From Lachnospiraceae bacterium (GTDB lineage Bacteria; Bacillota; Clostridia; Lachnospirales; Lachnospiraceae), in contig JAFVBE010000038.1 in NCBI GenBank assembly GCA_017480195.1, forward strand, positions 1 through 64,000: a stretch of 64,000 bases of DNA, given 5' to 3'. Positions within the stretch are counted from its first letter, which is position 1. Each line of letters begins with the position of its first letter. Below, piece after piece: positions 16,818-26,747 of the stretch. The position numbers were made by a program, and so were the translations under genes. The notes below the pieces were generated by a model. It saw only the letters and a list, made by a program, of their open reading frames with translations. It did no database searches and was not told where the DNA came from.

Positions 16818-17501
16818 TTATGAAACATTCTCCGTATATCTGCATTCAGGATATCCGACGCAGCCATAAAACTCACCGTATATACCATTTCTAAGCTTCA
16901 GTACACTATTGCACTTAGGACATATCCTGACCTGCTTATTTCCTAACTTGGCAGATTCCATATCATTATGCAGACCTTCAAAAACCTTCTGTGTCATATG
17001 GCAGTCAGCAAGTGCTCTATGTGCCCCTGCTGTAGATACACCATAATGTGCCGCAAGATCGGTCATCCTGTGATGTGCCATATCAGGCAGTACAGACCTT
17101 GATATATGTAGCGTATCAATATAATCATTATCCGGTATCTCTCCGAGCATATCCCGACTGTCACGATATATAAAATTCATATCAAAGGAATGAATATTAT
17201 GTCCAACTAAGGGAAGCTCCTCGATAAATTCTATAAATTGCGGCAGTACCTCTTCAAAGACAGGTGCATCCTCAACCATATCATCCGTTATATTATTTAC
17301 CTGACTTGCCCCATAAGGTATACTGCATAGCGGATTCACAAGTGATGAAAACTCATCAACTACCTTCCCCTCTTTAACCTTAACTGCCGATATCTCTATA
17401 ACCTTATCCCTCTTAGGTGAGATTCCTGTCGTCTCTAAGTCGAATACAACATAATCAGGCACATAGTATGTAAGTCTTTTTCCTCTTTTGTTCCCTAACA
17501 T
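16818..17501 (-). CDS. DEDDh 3-5 exonuclease with C-terminal topoisomerase-type zinc finger
   Basis: The 227-residue protein has the epsilon/DnaQ-type exonuclease motifs: Exo I FDLETTG, Exo II GHNIHSFDMNF and Exo III AHRALADC, i.e. the DEDDh set of catalytic residues. After residue 180 comes a zinc finger CPKC-x16-CVGYPEC of the type found at the end of topoisomerase I. This fusion suggests a single-strand DNA-trimming enzyme rather than a polymerase subunit. I chose ATG 17501 with GGAAAGG upstream; a TTG lies 15 bp earlier. It precedes the YbaK-family gene by about 15 bp. Confidence 0.88.
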   Translation of the reverse strand: MLGNKRGKRLTYYVPDYVVFDLETTGISPKRDKVIEISAVKVKEGKVVDEFSSLVNPLCSIPYGASQVNNITDDMVEDAPVFEEVLPQFIEFIEELPLVGHNIHSFDMNFIYRDSRDMLGEIPDNDYIDTLHISRSVLPDMAHHRMTDLAAHYGVSTAGAHRALADCHMTQKVFEGLHNDMESAKLGNKQVRICPKCNSVLKLRNGIYGEFYGCVGYPECRYTENVS

Positions 17502-17570
17502 TATCAGCCTTTCCAAATAAATCTTAAAATAATTATAACTAAATCAACAATCCATATTAATTACCTATTA

Positions 17571-17608
17571 TAAAAAAAATTGAGGAGATAATCAAGATTA
17601 TCCCCTCA
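17571..17608 (-). terminator. intrinsic terminator of the PAS-GGDEF-EAL gene
   Basis: TGAGGAGATAATC (17581-17593) pairs with GATTATCCCCTCA (17596-17608). On the minus strand it is followed by eight T residues (17573-17580). Confidence 0.9.
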
Positions 17609-17661
17609 TTTATTCTTAATAAACTATAAGTATATCAAAATAGCACTTAATAATTACCCTT

Positions 17662-19320
17662 CTATCCTGCCACAAAATCCATCTTCAAAAATTCCTCTGA
17701 CGGAACAGGCTTTGAATAATAATATCCCTGTAGTGAGCTTACCTTATATTGCTTTAAGAAGTCCTTCATCTCTTCAGTCTCTACTCCCTCGACACAAACC
17801 TCTGCAGAAAATGCATCTGCCAGATCCGAGATAAATCTAACTGTACTCTGGTCTGCCTTGCTCTTCTCTACATCCTTTACATATTCGCGGTCTATCTTGA
17901 CTGTATCAACAGGAAGCTCCCTTAAGATTCCAAGCGACGCATAGCCTGTACCAAAATCATCTAAAGCAATACGGATTCCATTGTCTCTGAATATCTTAAC
18001 CATATCCTTAAGAAGTTCCATATCCAGCAGACGACATCTCTCCGTAATCTCAAGACAAAGATTATTTGCAGGGAAACCGGTCTCCTCAAGCAAATCTAAA
18101 ACCTCTTTTATGAAGCCGTCCTTCTCCATCTGCGCATAAGACAGATTGACATTCATAACCATATCAGGATATTTCTCGATAAACTTAAGACCATCTGTCA
18201 TAGCCTGCCTGAGTATCCATTTACCAAGCTTAGGGAATAGTGTGTCCTGCTCCAATACAGGTATAAACTGATTAGGTGGCACGCTGCCATAAGTATCATT
18301 CTTCCATCTTACCAATGCCTCCATACCCTTAAGCTTCTCAGAGGTAGCATACATAATAGGCTGATAGCACAGATAAAATCCGTTGCAATTCTCTGATACA
18401 TTATTACGGATTATGTTTATCTTCTCAAGCACCTCACGATTATCATGTGACAGCATATCGTGGAAGATAACCAAATCTCCTAACTTGCGATTCTTTGACT
18501 CACTATATGCAAACTTGAGACAGGAATAAACTGTCTTATCACTTATATCAAAATTATCAGCAACCACAAGCCCGGCATTAAGTGAGAGACTTATCAGCTC
18601 ATCATCGACATAGAAATCATGACTCACCGCATCCTGTAACTCGCTGTATCTTTCGGCAACCTCATCCAAACAAAGTGTTCGTGAGATAACGACCATCTTA
18701 GTTCCATCCATACGATAGACCGCACCCACATTTGCGAATTTCTTCTGCACGAGTCTGCCAAGCTGCTGCAATATACGATTACCAAAGCTATATCCATACA
18801 CATCATTTAAGTTGGAAAATCCGCTTATACCAAGCTGCAGTATAATGCTTTTGTCCTTCTTCCAGAATATAGCCCTTAAATCCTCGAAAAATCCGTATAA
18901 GGAGCGAAGTCCCGTAACCGTATCCACATAGCTTTTAATACCATGATTTTTAATTGCTCCGCCAAAATAAGCCGGATTCCCCTCCGCGTCACGAAGTACT
19001 ACTCCTCGGCAGGTACATACAACATAATTGCCGTCTCGTGTCTTCGCACGATACTGCATATCATGACCGCTGTCCTTTCCTGAAAATATCATATCTATGC
19101 TATGGTGATAATCGTCTCTGTCGTCAGTATGAATATGCTCCTCCCATATTCCCCCTGCATTCTCAATGTATTCTCCGGGAAGTCCAAAGTAATTAACTGC
19201 ACTCTTCGACCACCTTGATATATCCTCTGACATATCGCACAGGTACACATACGCACCTTCCGCAACTACGGAAAACGCTTCGAAGAGCTCATCTAATTTT
19301 CTCTGCTTTTCCTTGTCCAT
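17662..19320 (-). CDS. PAS-GGDEF(degenerate)-EAL cyclic-di-GMP phosphodiesterase
   Basis: The 552-residue soluble protein has an N-terminal PAS fold (about 10-130, with the PAC segment YRAKTRDGNYVVCTCRGVV), a GGDEF-type domain (about 135-295), and a C-terminal EAL domain (about 310-550). The GGDEF signature is replaced by MDGTK, so cyclase activity is unlikely. The EAL domain keeps its metal and catalytic motifs: MEALVRW, NVNLS, LEITE, LDDFGTGYASL, KIDREYV, VEGVE and LQGYYYSKP. It should hydrolyse c-di-GMP under control of a PAS ligand or redox signal. Confidence 0.92.
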   Translation of the reverse strand: MDKEKQRKLDELFEAFSVVAEGAYVYLCDMSEDISRWSKSAVNYFGLPGEYIENAGGIWEEHIHTDDRDDYHHSIDMIFSGKDSGHDMQYRAKTRDGNYVVCTCRGVVLRDAEGNPAYFGGAIKNHGIKSYVDTVTGLRSLYGFFEDLRAIFWKKDKSIILQLGISGFSNLNDVYGYSFGNRILQQLGRLVQKKFANVGAVYRMDGTKMVVISRTLCLDEVAERYSELQDAVSHDFYVDDELISLSLNAGLVVADNFDISDKTVYSCLKFAYSESKNRKLGDLVIFHDMLSHDNREVLEKINIIRNNVSENCNGFYLCYQPIMYATSEKLKGMEALVRWKNDTYGSVPPNQFIPVLEQDTLFPKLGKWILRQAMTDGLKFIEKYPDMVMNVNLSYAQMEKDGFIKEVLDLLEETGFPANNLCLEITERCRLLDMELLKDMVKIFRDNGIRIALDDFGTGYASLGILRELPVDTVKIDREYVKDVEKSKADQSTVRFISDLADAFSAEVCVEGVETEEMKDFLKQYKVSSLQGYYYSKPVPSEEFLKMDFVAG

Positions 19321-19480
19321 ACGCTTCCCCCTTACTACTTTTTTATCCTCTCTTTCGATTCAAATAAACATATACACATTATAAACGATAATGGATATTT
19401 TTTAAACCTCTATTTATAATAATTCATATATTATTTTGAGACCAAACACCTCCCTAATTTATCTAATAGGTGTAAGAGCA

Positions 19481-19511
19481 TTACAAAAGAGATACGTATT
19501 TCTTGTAAAAT
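19481..19511 (+). promoter_or_regulatory. candidate promoter with dyad ahead of the sigma factor gene
   Basis: TTACAA (19481-19486) and TAAAAT (19506-19511) are 18-19 bp apart. The interval is an imperfect inverted repeat centred on TACGTA, so a regulator could bind here. It is a weak promoter by consensus. Confidence 0.35.
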
Positions 19512-19533
19512 GTAACGGAAAGGGGACATAAGC

Positions 19534-20016
19534 GTGACAAAGGAAGAATTAGGACAGCTTATTATGACGGAACAGGAATGCTTCTATCGTATAGCCAAGA
19601 CAATGCTTTATGAGGATGCCGACTGCTCCGATGCAATTTCAGAAGCCATAGTCAAGGCATTTGACAGCATCAACACCTTACGCAAACCCAAGTATGCAAA
19701 GACATGGTTTGTAAGGATACTCATAAATGAATGTTATGCCATACTTAACCGGCAGAAGCGTATGGTCGCATACGAGCCGGACAGCTTACCCGATAATATA
19801 GTGAGCTTTAACAACGAAGATTATTCAGAGCTCTATGAGGCATTAGAAGCACTTCCGCCTAAGACAAGGCTTGTAATCTCACTATACTATATGGAGGGCT
19901 ACAGCGTAAAAGAAATTGCCAAGCTTACCGATACCACAGAAAGCGCAGTCAAAAACCGTCTTCTTAGAGGAAGACATGAGCTAAAGAATGATTTAGAAGA
20001 AATGGAGGGTGCGTAA
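19534..20016 (+). CDS. ECF-type RNA polymerase sigma factor
   Basis: The 160-residue sigma-70 family protein has region 2 (EAIVKAFDSINTLRKPKYAK then TWFVRILINECY) and region 4 (YYMEGYSVKEIAKLTDTTES, then AVKNRLLRGR) with no region 1 or 3, as in ECF factors related to SigV/SigW. It starts at GTG with AAGGGG upstream. Its stop is immediately followed by the ATG of a membrane protein that is probably its anti-sigma factor. The sigma would be released when that protein senses an envelope signal. Confidence 0.92.
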   Translation: MTKEELGQLIMTEQECFYRIAKTMLYEDADCSDAISEAIVKAFDSINTLRKPKYAKTWFVRILINECYAILNRQKRMVAYEPDSLPDNIVSFNNEDYSELYEALEALPPKTRLVISLYYMEGYSVKEIAKLTDTTESAVKNRLLRGRHELKNDLEEMEGA

Positions 20017-21009
20017 ATGAACCTAAATAATATGAAAGACGAATTCCCTCAGATGCCTGAGGAATTGCGTATAAGAATTAATTCCGAAGTACACAACCAG
20101 TTAAATAAGGAGGATTCTACTATGAAGAAATCAAATATAAAGCAACAGAGTAAACATAAGTTTATGTTTGGCAAGGTTGCTGCAGGTCTTACAGCCGCCG
20201 CTGCCGCTCTTGCCATATGTATATCCATAACACAGATGAATAATAAGGATGACAATGACAGAACAAAAGACATAGATGATACTGTTATTGCTAACGAGAC
20301 AACCTATCTTACCGAACAGCAGCCACTTGCTCCTAACAGCTTCAAAATGGTTGCATATGAAATGAACGATAACGACGGTTCACTCACTCCTGCATATAAT
20401 GAAGACGAAGATAGTGAATTGATATCATTTGAGCAGAGTGCAGGGGGAGGCGAAGCCGGTTTTACAGGACTTATCTTCAAGATAAACGGAGATAACATAT
20501 CACATGTAAAATTAAACATTGACAAAAACGGTTTTTATACTATGACAAAACAGGCAAATCTGTCAGGAAGTCAGGCTGACGAGCTATCCGGTCAGACCAC
20601 AGATATATATACTGAAAGCTATAATCAATATGGTGACCTTGAAAATGACAACTGGAATTTGGAGCATATGCTTGCAGTAGGTAACAGCATAGATGAGGAT
20701 TACAATCCTGATACCTATTATGGCTTCTACATTTCTGAGGATACCATTAATCAGGTTGCCGCCTCTGATGAAAACGACGATATAAGAGCAGAATGGCACA
20801 AAGGTATAGATACCTTTGACGGTGCATCCCTTGATGTAATCGTAACCTTTACTGACGGTACAACAAGCTCACGCACATATAAGCTCTCTTCGGGAAAGTT
20901 AGCTCTTGCAATAGACGAGAACGACCATATCTTAGGTACCTTACCAAAATTTATAACTTCTGATGGCGAGCCTTATTTATATGGATTACTCGGCGAGCCT
21001 ATTAACTAA
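20017..21009 (+). CDS. probable membrane anti-sigma factor (DUF4179-like)
   Basis: The 330-residue protein has a cytoplasmic N-terminus (about 1-50, MKDEFPQMPEELRIRINSEV), one membrane helix rich in Ala (about 53-72, KVAAGLTAAAAALAICISIT), and an acidic outside domain of about 255 residues. Position directly after the ECF sigma gene (TAA then ATG) and the single-helix topology are the usual signs of a cognate anti-sigma factor. The outside domain is probably the sensor. I do not see a peptidase-cleavage motif that would name the signal. Confidence 0.75.
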   Translation: MNLNNMKDEFPQMPEELRIRINSEVHNQLNKEDSTMKKSNIKQQSKHKFMFGKVAAGLTAAAAALAICISITQMNNKDDNDRTKDIDDTVIANETTYLTEQQPLAPNSFKMVAYEMNDNDGSLTPAYNEDEDSELISFEQSAGGGEAGFTGLIFKINGDNISHVKLNIDKNGFYTMTKQANLSGSQADELSGQTTDIYTESYNQYGDLENDNWNLEHMLAVGNSIDEDYNPDTYYGFYISEDTINQVAASDENDDIRAEWHKGIDTFDGASLDVIVTFTDGTTSSRTYKLSSGKLALAIDENDHILGTLPKFITSDGEPYLYGLLGEPIN

Positions 21010-21040
21010 TAGACACTATTAATTTATGTGTTCATAAATG

Positions 21041-21076
21041 AGAGCTGTCGCATTAAAAATTTAGTGTGACAGCTCT
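21041..21076. terminator. bidirectional terminator between convergent operons
   Basis: AGAGCTGTC (21041-21049) pairs with GACAGCTCT (21068-21076), extended inward with mismatches. The plus side continues ATTAATTT. It separates the anti-sigma gene from the convergent histidine kinase gene. Confidence 0.6.
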
Positions 21077-21123
21077 ATTAATTTCCTCTCCCAATCAGTA
21101 TTTACTTTATCGTATAGTCAAAT

Positions 21124-22356
21124 CTATAATTTACGGAACACGGTTGTAACTTCCATCCTGTCATCCTTAATATCCGCAAATATATCTCCATTCATACCAA
21201 GCATAAGCTGGCGACAGATAAAAAGACCAAGACCGCTTCCGCTTCTGTTATCAGCATTTGAGCCACGCCAGAAGCTGTCAAATATATGCACAAGCTCTGC
21301 TTGGGGAAGAGTACAGCCTGTATTCGTAATCGTGACAAGACGACAGTCCTCTTCGTCTGAAAAAATAATATCTATACCTTTTCCGTCTCCGTATTTTATC
21401 GCATTCTCCATTATATTCTGTAAGACCTCTATGCTTCTGTCAATGTCTCCGTTTAATATACAATCAGTAAACTTATCTATCGTAAACTCCGTCTTATTAA
21501 GAAGAAGCTTGTCTGTATAGTAGCTTCTGATATTATCAATCAATTCGGATAGATAGAATTCTCCATCCTTTACATCGAAATCCATGAAGCTTCCTCTTGC
21601 AGAATTGGTAAGCTCGGCGACATAGCTTTCTATCTCGTCCGCCTTGTCATTTATGTTCTCAGCAACCTCTATCTGCTTCTCCTTATCCTTATAAAGCCCC
21701 TTTGACAGAGACTTGGCATATAGCTTAATTGCAGATAAGGGTGTCTTTATATCGTGTGATATTGAAAGCAGAAAGGTCTGCTTATCCTTCTGCATTTCAA
21801 GCTCTTTTTTCTTCTGCTCTTCCAAAGTTTCACGAAGCATATCAACTCCCCAGGTAAATCTTCCGAAGAATCGGCTTTTATTTTCCTCAATCGGTACGGT
21901 TAGATTCCCCTTCGCAAGCTCATACGGAATATCAGATAGCCTGTAAAATGGTTTTAAAATCTGATTTCTGATGTATATTAAAACAAAAATAAGTATCACA
22001 ATCATCGCAGTCATACAAACATTAACAATTATTTTTATCCTTTTGATATTAGCTGATGAAGCTTTATAATCAAATCTGTACAGTTCTCCGTCTATCTCTT
22101 TAATCACATAGTCGCTGTCACTGTTAAAAAAATCATTTTGGTCCGAATCAAATTTCTCTATATCCGTTACATATTTACACTCACTGATATCGGGTATTTT
22201 CTCCGTCTTTATCTGCCTGCTCAATCTCTCTATCTCAACATTATATTCTCTGCCTGATGTAGTATTTTCCGAAACATAAAAAGCTATATTGATACCCACA
22301 AGTATCAATATAACTGCTGTAAATATTCCAATACATATTCTGTCATATCGCTTCAT
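21124..22356 (-). CDS. sensor histidine kinase of the ABC-exporter operon
   Basis: The 410-residue kinase has two membrane helices (about 8-28 and 109-129) flanking an outside domain of about 80 acidic residues, a HAMP-like linker, SHDIKTPL (His201), and an HATPase domain (ENAIKYG, GSGLGLFI). It is the last gene of a set permease-ATPase-regulator-kinase. Such modules usually sense and expel peptide antibiotics or lipids, but the large outside loop differs from the loop-less BceS kinases. Confidence 0.9.
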   Translation of the reverse strand: MKRYDRICIGIFTAVILILVGINIAFYVSENTTSGREYNVEIERLSRQIKTEKIPDISECKYVTDIEKFDSDQNDFFNSDSDYVIKEIDGELYRFDYKASSANIKRIKIIVNVCMTAMIVILIFVLIYIRNQILKPFYRLSDIPYELAKGNLTVPIEENKSRFFGRFTWGVDMLRETLEEQKKKELEMQKDKQTFLLSISHDIKTPLSAIKLYAKSLSKGLYKDKEKQIEVAENINDKADEIESYVAELTNSARGSFMDFDVKDGEFYLSELIDNIRSYYTDKLLLNKTEFTIDKFTDCILNGDIDRSIEVLQNIMENAIKYGDGKGIDIIFSDEEDCRLVTITNTGCTLPQAELVHIFDSFWRGSNADNRSGSGLGLFICRQLMLGMNGDIFADIKDDRMEVTTVFRKL

Positions 22357-22383
22357 AATATTTTTGCTCCGCTTTCCGTATCC

Positions 22384-23049
22384 CTACTCAATATATTTAT
22401 ACCCTGTTCCCCAGACCGTCAGAATATGCTCAGGCTGCTTGGGATTATCCTCAATCTTCTCCCTAAGCCACTTGATATGAACGGTAAGAGTCTGGAGTTC
22501 GGATTCGCTGTCGCTTCCCCATATCTGATTGAATATATATTCCTTAGTAAGTGTCTTACCCTTGTTCTCAATAAGAAGCAATAAAAGTTCAAACTCCTTA
22601 GCTCTCGTATCAAGAAGCTTGCCATCTTTATAAACTGTCATTTCGATTTTATTTAGCGTAAGCTTGCCACAGGTAATTTCATCCATAGAATATCTTCTCT
22701 TGAATATCCCCTGAATCTTAGCAAGCAGTATATCTATATCATACGGTTTCTCCATATAGTCATCGGCACCGAGTATAAGTCCGTTCAGCTTATCGTCCTT
22801 CTCAACTCTTGCAGATAAGATAATAATAGGTGTATCACTTGTCTTTCTGATTTTTTCGCAAACTGCAAAACCATCTATCCCCGGCAGCATAATATCAAGC
22901 AGGACAAGCCTTGCTCCGTATCTTTCAAATACGGACAAGGCCTTCTCTCCACTATCTACTGTAGTTACTATGTAATTTTCTGCCCAAAGAAAATCGGTTA
23001 ATAAATCCACAATTTCTTTATTATCCTCTACTACAAGAATATCAACCAT
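22384..23049 (-). CDS. OmpR-family response regulator of the ABC-exporter operon
   Basis: The 221-residue regulator has a receiver domain (LVVEDN, Asp52 in LLDIMLPG, SARVEKDD, YMEKPYD) and a winged-helix DNA-binding domain (TRAKEFELLLLLIEN, then LTVHIKWLREKIED, VWGTGYKYIE). It lies 27 bp upstream of its kinase and about 75 bp downstream of the ABC ATPase gene, so all four genes probably form one system. Confidence 0.93.
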   Translation of the reverse strand: MVDILVVEDNKEIVDLLTDFLWAENYIVTTVDSGEKALSVFERYGARLVLLDIMLPGIDGFAVCEKIRKTSDTPIIILSARVEKDDKLNGLILGADDYMEKPYDIDILLAKIQGIFKRRYSMDEITCGKLTLNKIEMTVYKDGKLLDTRAKEFELLLLLIENKGKTLTKEYIFNQIWGSDSESELQTLTVHIKWLREKIEDNPKQPEHILTVWGTGYKYIE

Positions 23050-23123
23050 ATCTCAATACCTCTAACCATAACTATTATCTTAACAGCGTAATAGTGAAAT
23101 TATCTCCATTAATTCTATACACT

Positions 23124-23891
23124 TTACCAGCCCATCTCCATCAGCCAGTTATTAAGCGAGCGCTCTCTGTCGCGCAAATCCTGCTTGGCTTCTAACTTGC
23201 CAAGAGAAAACTCTCCCTTGATATTTCCGTCTACTATGAACAAAACTCTTGAACACTTGGCTGCCACTCTCGCATCATGTGTAACAAGCATGATGGTTGT
23301 ACCTTCATCATTTAACTTGTTTAACTCCTCCATAACCTCATCTGATGAGGTACGGTTAAGGGCACCTGTAGGCTCATCTGCAAATATCATCTTAGGATTA
23401 TTAATCATGCTTCTACATATACATGCTCTCTGTAGCTGTCCGCCTGATACCTCATTTATATCGTTGTCTGCCACATCAATAATGCCAAGACGGCGCATCA
23501 AATCCTGTCCGCGCTCAAGCTTCTCCTTCTTGCTTAATGTATTATTCTTCGACTCAACAGCCGGTAATATGATATTATCAAGTACCGTAAGATTTTTCAA
23601 CATATACATCTGCTGAAATATAAATCCCATCTTATCAAGTCTAAGACAGTCAAGCTCATTTGCTTCCATCTTCGCAATATTATCCCCTTCAAACCTTACT
23701 TCTCCGGCAGTTGCATTGTCCATACCCGACACAGTATATAAAAGGGTTGACTTTCCTGAGCCTGACGGTCCCATAACCGCTACCATCTCGCCCTCGTTTA
23801 TATCAAAATTAACATTTCTAAGTACATTATTCTGCCTTTTATTAACTATATAAGTCTTGCATAAATCCTTTACTTCCAATATTTTTCCCAT
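23124..23891 (-). CDS. ABC transporter ATP-binding protein (MacB/LolD/BceA type)
   Basis: The 255-residue ATPase has Walker A GPSGSGKST (41-49), Q loop FIFQQMY, signature VSGGQLQRACICRS, Walker B MIFADEPTG and switch His in LVTHDARVA. The D-loop GALN and length are typical of type VII (mechanotransmission) ABC systems that pair with FtsX-like permeases. It powers the permease encoded just upstream. Confidence 0.93.
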   Translation of the reverse strand: MGKILEVKDLCKTYIVNKRQNNVLRNVNFDINEGEMVAVMGPSGSGKSTLLYTVSGMDNATAGEVRFEGDNIAKMEANELDCLRLDKMGFIFQQMYMLKNLTVLDNIILPAVESKNNTLSKKEKLERGQDLMRRLGIIDVADNDINEVSGGQLQRACICRSMINNPKMIFADEPTGALNRTSSDEVMEELNKLNDEGTTIMLVTHDARVAAKCSRVLFIVDGNIKGEFSLGKLEAKQDLRDRERSLNNWLMEMGW

Positions 23892-23968
23892 AATGATTTC
23901 TCCTTTTTATAAAAACACTTTTTGTTATTCAAAGCTTTTATTATCAGCAATTATATCTTCTTAATGTC

Positions 23969-26347
23969 TTACTCAATATCCACCGTATGTGATGCCTTAA
24001 TTGTATTTGTATAAAGTGCGGTTAAGAATGCACTCACAACCGTTACAATAAGGATTGCAGCCGGACATATTACAAATACCTCCAGAGGCTTTATCTCATA
24101 ATCAAGGCTGTACGCCACACCCATTATCTTAAATATCGGGTCGATACAAAGCTTAGTAAGCGGAAGTGCAAGAATTGCTGCTATAATCGTTGCAATCACA
24201 GTTACTATTACAAACCTCAATGTATGCTGGATAATTATATTCCTGTTGCTTATTCCCAGAGCCTTCATAAGTGCTATCTCGCTTTTCTCCCTGCTTATAA
24301 ATGAACGCTCCATAAGCACCGATACAAGTCCAACTATGATAAGTGTTATGACAAGTGCAAGATATTCGACAGCCCTCATTGTATCTGCGGAACCTGTACA
24401 ATCCTTCGTAAAATCAGCCGCATTAAATACATTATCTGTATCAAATATTTCTTTGAGCCTTTCAATACGACTGTCTATCTCTTCATCACTTGGGTTATCA
24501 TCAAAATTTATCTGAAATGAAAATCCGGAACTAAGTTCACTTCTGTCTGTCTTCGCAGCCTCGTGCAGTCTTCCGACCTGTCCAAGCTGATTAAAGCTTG
24601 AGAAAAGTGCGGTAACCATATATTCACTCTCAACACCATTTATCTTAATCCTTACCGTATCGCCTATCTTACAACCGATTAGCTCAGCCGCCTGCGGTGT
24701 AAGTGCTATCTCATACTCATTCTCCGGAGCAGTACCCTCCTGATATACATATTCATCTGTGTGAGTTGATTTATTCTGCTGGAATGTAAGCTTCTGAGTC
24801 TTGCCGTCAAAAGTGACAGGATATTTGAACTGAAGCTCTACCATACATTCTCCCGGCATATCATTCTCTGCAAGTATATCCTCTATCTCTGCAAAGACTT
24901 CATAGATTTTCTCATCACCTGTTCCACCATCCATAAGCTGCATAAACCTGTCTGCATCCGTCAGATACACATCACTGTATGTCGTTCCGAAGAGCGGAAT
25001 CAGCTTATCACTACACAGCGTATTCGCCGTATTAGCAAGAATCATAACCAGTATAAGACATATAGTAAAAACTGCTGTTATGATACCGAATTGTTTTTTA
25101 CTGCTAAGTACATCGTTTACAGACAGGAAGCCTGTCGTGCCAAGTCTGCTCTTGCCAAGGCTCAATACACTCTTCTTTCCAAATCGTTCGCCTGTCTGTC
25201 CGCTCCTTACCGCATCTACAGGTGAGAGCTTTTTAATCTTCTTTGTGCTCGAATATGAGAACCACACTATAATAAGCACGACAGCTATGGCACAGAGAAT
25301 TCCGATTATTACGCTGTTCTCATTACCAAGCATCATATTCTCCGATACACTCTTAAGAAGCATGTTTCCAAATGGAATGGATGCCACATATCCTATAATT
25401 GCACCTATAACTGCTATTGCAAAATACTTAGCTATATATAATCTTCTGATTGACGAGTTCTTAATTCCGACTGCCTTCATAACTCCTATTTCCCGGAATT
25501 CCTCAGTGATTGTAAAACCAATTGTGAATCTAAGTACCGTAAACGAAACAAGCATAAGACCTATGCTTATCACAAGCAGAACTCCTGCCACAATCATATT
25601 CAAAATATAGGTTGTTCTGATCATACCCATATCAATATCAAGCATTATATTACTTTGCTCGGAGATAACTTCTTTCAGTAAATCCGTATCTTCGGAATCT
25701 ATATAATAAATGAGCGCCAAATAGCTGTTTTTTATAGTCTCGTTATTCATAAGCCTGTCATAGTCCTTTTGATTGATTATAAATCTCGGATTACCCATGA
25801 AGTCCGAGCCAAGAAAAGCATCCTTCGCCCTGCCCGCTATGGTAAGTGAAAGCGTTGTATCTACAAGCTCAAAATCTATAGTGTCGCCTACATCTAATGA
25901 AGACTTCTTCAGGGCACTTCCTGTAATATATACCTCTCCCTCTTTTACTTCACTTATTACATTATCATCCTCATCAAAGTAATTAATGCCGGCATTATCA
26001 ACCGATAAGATAAGGGCTGAGTTAGAAAAGTCAAATGCCTTTTTACCATCCTTTTCAAAATTCGAGCTTGAGCCGATTATCTGCTCCTCGGTAATATAAT
26101 CTTTTACATTATCATCACCATCAAGCACATTCGTAAGTGACTCACTGTCCTCTCTTACCATAGCCAGCACGAAATAATCCTGTGTAAGTCCTGCCTTATC
26201 GAAGTAGTAATTAAGTCCATTAAGCACCGCAAATATATTATTCACACTGCTTGCCACGAACATGGCGGACAGAATTACAAAAAGCAAAAGAATAATATTC
26301 ATTGTCTTTTTTCTCTTTAAATCCTTTTTTAGAATTCTGAAAAACAT
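23969..26347 (-). CDS. FtsX/MacB-like ABC transporter permease
   Basis: This 792-residue membrane protein has an N-terminal helix (about 17-38), an outside domain of about 200 residues, then two FtsX-type helical blocks: one at about 240-370 (FTITEEFREIGVMKAVGIKN is a coupling helix contacting the ATPase), and one at about 665-785 (ISREKSEIALMKALGISNRN is the second coupling helix). A second outside domain lies between them (about 440-640). This is the layout of type VII transporters that move lipoproteins or resist antimicrobial peptides. GGAG precedes ATG 26347. Confidence 0.9.
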   Translation of the reverse strand: MFFRILKKDLKRKKTMNIILLLFVILSAMFVASSVNNIFAVLNGLNYYFDKAGLTQDYFVLAMVREDSESLTNVLDGDDNVKDYITEEQIIGSSSNFEKDGKKAFDFSNSALILSVDNAGINYFDEDDNVISEVKEGEVYITGSALKKSSLDVGDTIDFELVDTTLSLTIAGRAKDAFLGSDFMGNPRFIINQKDYDRLMNNETIKNSYLALIYYIDSEDTDLLKEVISEQSNIMLDIDMGMIRTTYILNMIVAGVLLVISIGLMLVSFTVLRFTIGFTITEEFREIGVMKAVGIKNSSIRRLYIAKYFAIAVIGAIIGYVASIPFGNMLLKSVSENMMLGNENSVIIGILCAIAVVLIIVWFSYSSTKKIKKLSPVDAVRSGQTGERFGKKSVLSLGKSRLGTTGFLSVNDVLSSKKQFGIITAVFTICLILVMILANTANTLCSDKLIPLFGTTYSDVYLTDADRFMQLMDGGTGDEKIYEVFAEIEDILAENDMPGECMVELQFKYPVTFDGKTQKLTFQQNKSTHTDEYVYQEGTAPENEYEIALTPQAAELIGCKIGDTVRIKINGVESEYMVTALFSSFNQLGQVGRLHEAAKTDRSELSSGFSFQINFDDNPSDEEIDSRIERLKEIFDTDNVFNAADFTKDCTGSADTMRAVEYLALVITLIIVGLVSVLMERSFISREKSEIALMKALGISNRNIIIQHTLRFVIVTVIATIIAAILALPLTKLCIDPIFKIMGVAYSLDYEIKPLEVFVICPAAILIVTVVSAFLTALYTNTIKASHTVDIE

Positions 26348-26457
26348 AGCTTTTCTCCTTTTTATTATTTCTGTTACATTTACCTTACAAAAAGACTATA
26401 CCATGCAAATTATTAAAAAATAATTAAATGAGAAAAAATAATTATTATGACATGTAG

Positions 26458-26728
26458 ACAGGCACCTTGTAACATTTTATTGCTACACTAAAGGGCATAA
26501 TAAGAAGATAGGTAGAGAACAAACCATCAATTTGCTAAATCAAAGCGCTCAGGTTTTTGTTGTTTGCACGAAACCGAAAACTCGCTTCGCTCAAACAGTT
26601 CGGTTTCTGAGCAAACACCTACAAACCATTCGCTTTTGATTTTACGCAAATCGGGTTAATCATTCTCTACCTATCTTCTTATTATTCCCTTTCACATTGT
26701 TTGTTATGTGGTGTTACAAGGTGCCTGT
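26458..26728. mobile_element. MITE-like 271-bp imperfect palindrome with terminal inverted repeats
   Basis: The ends are a 17-bp perfect inverted repeat ACAGGCACCTTGTAACA (26458-26474) / (26712-26728). An inner 23-bp perfect inverted pair lies at 26497-26519 and 26663-26685, and the centre contains GAAACCGAA/TTCGGTTTC and AAATCAAA/TTTGATTT arms. The element has no open frame and could fold almost end to end. I see no clear target-site duplication. It is probably a miniature inverted-repeat element mobilised in trans. It lies in the upstream region of the ABC-exporter operon. Confidence 0.65.
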
Positions 26729-26747
26729 TCGCGTGGCACATATGATT

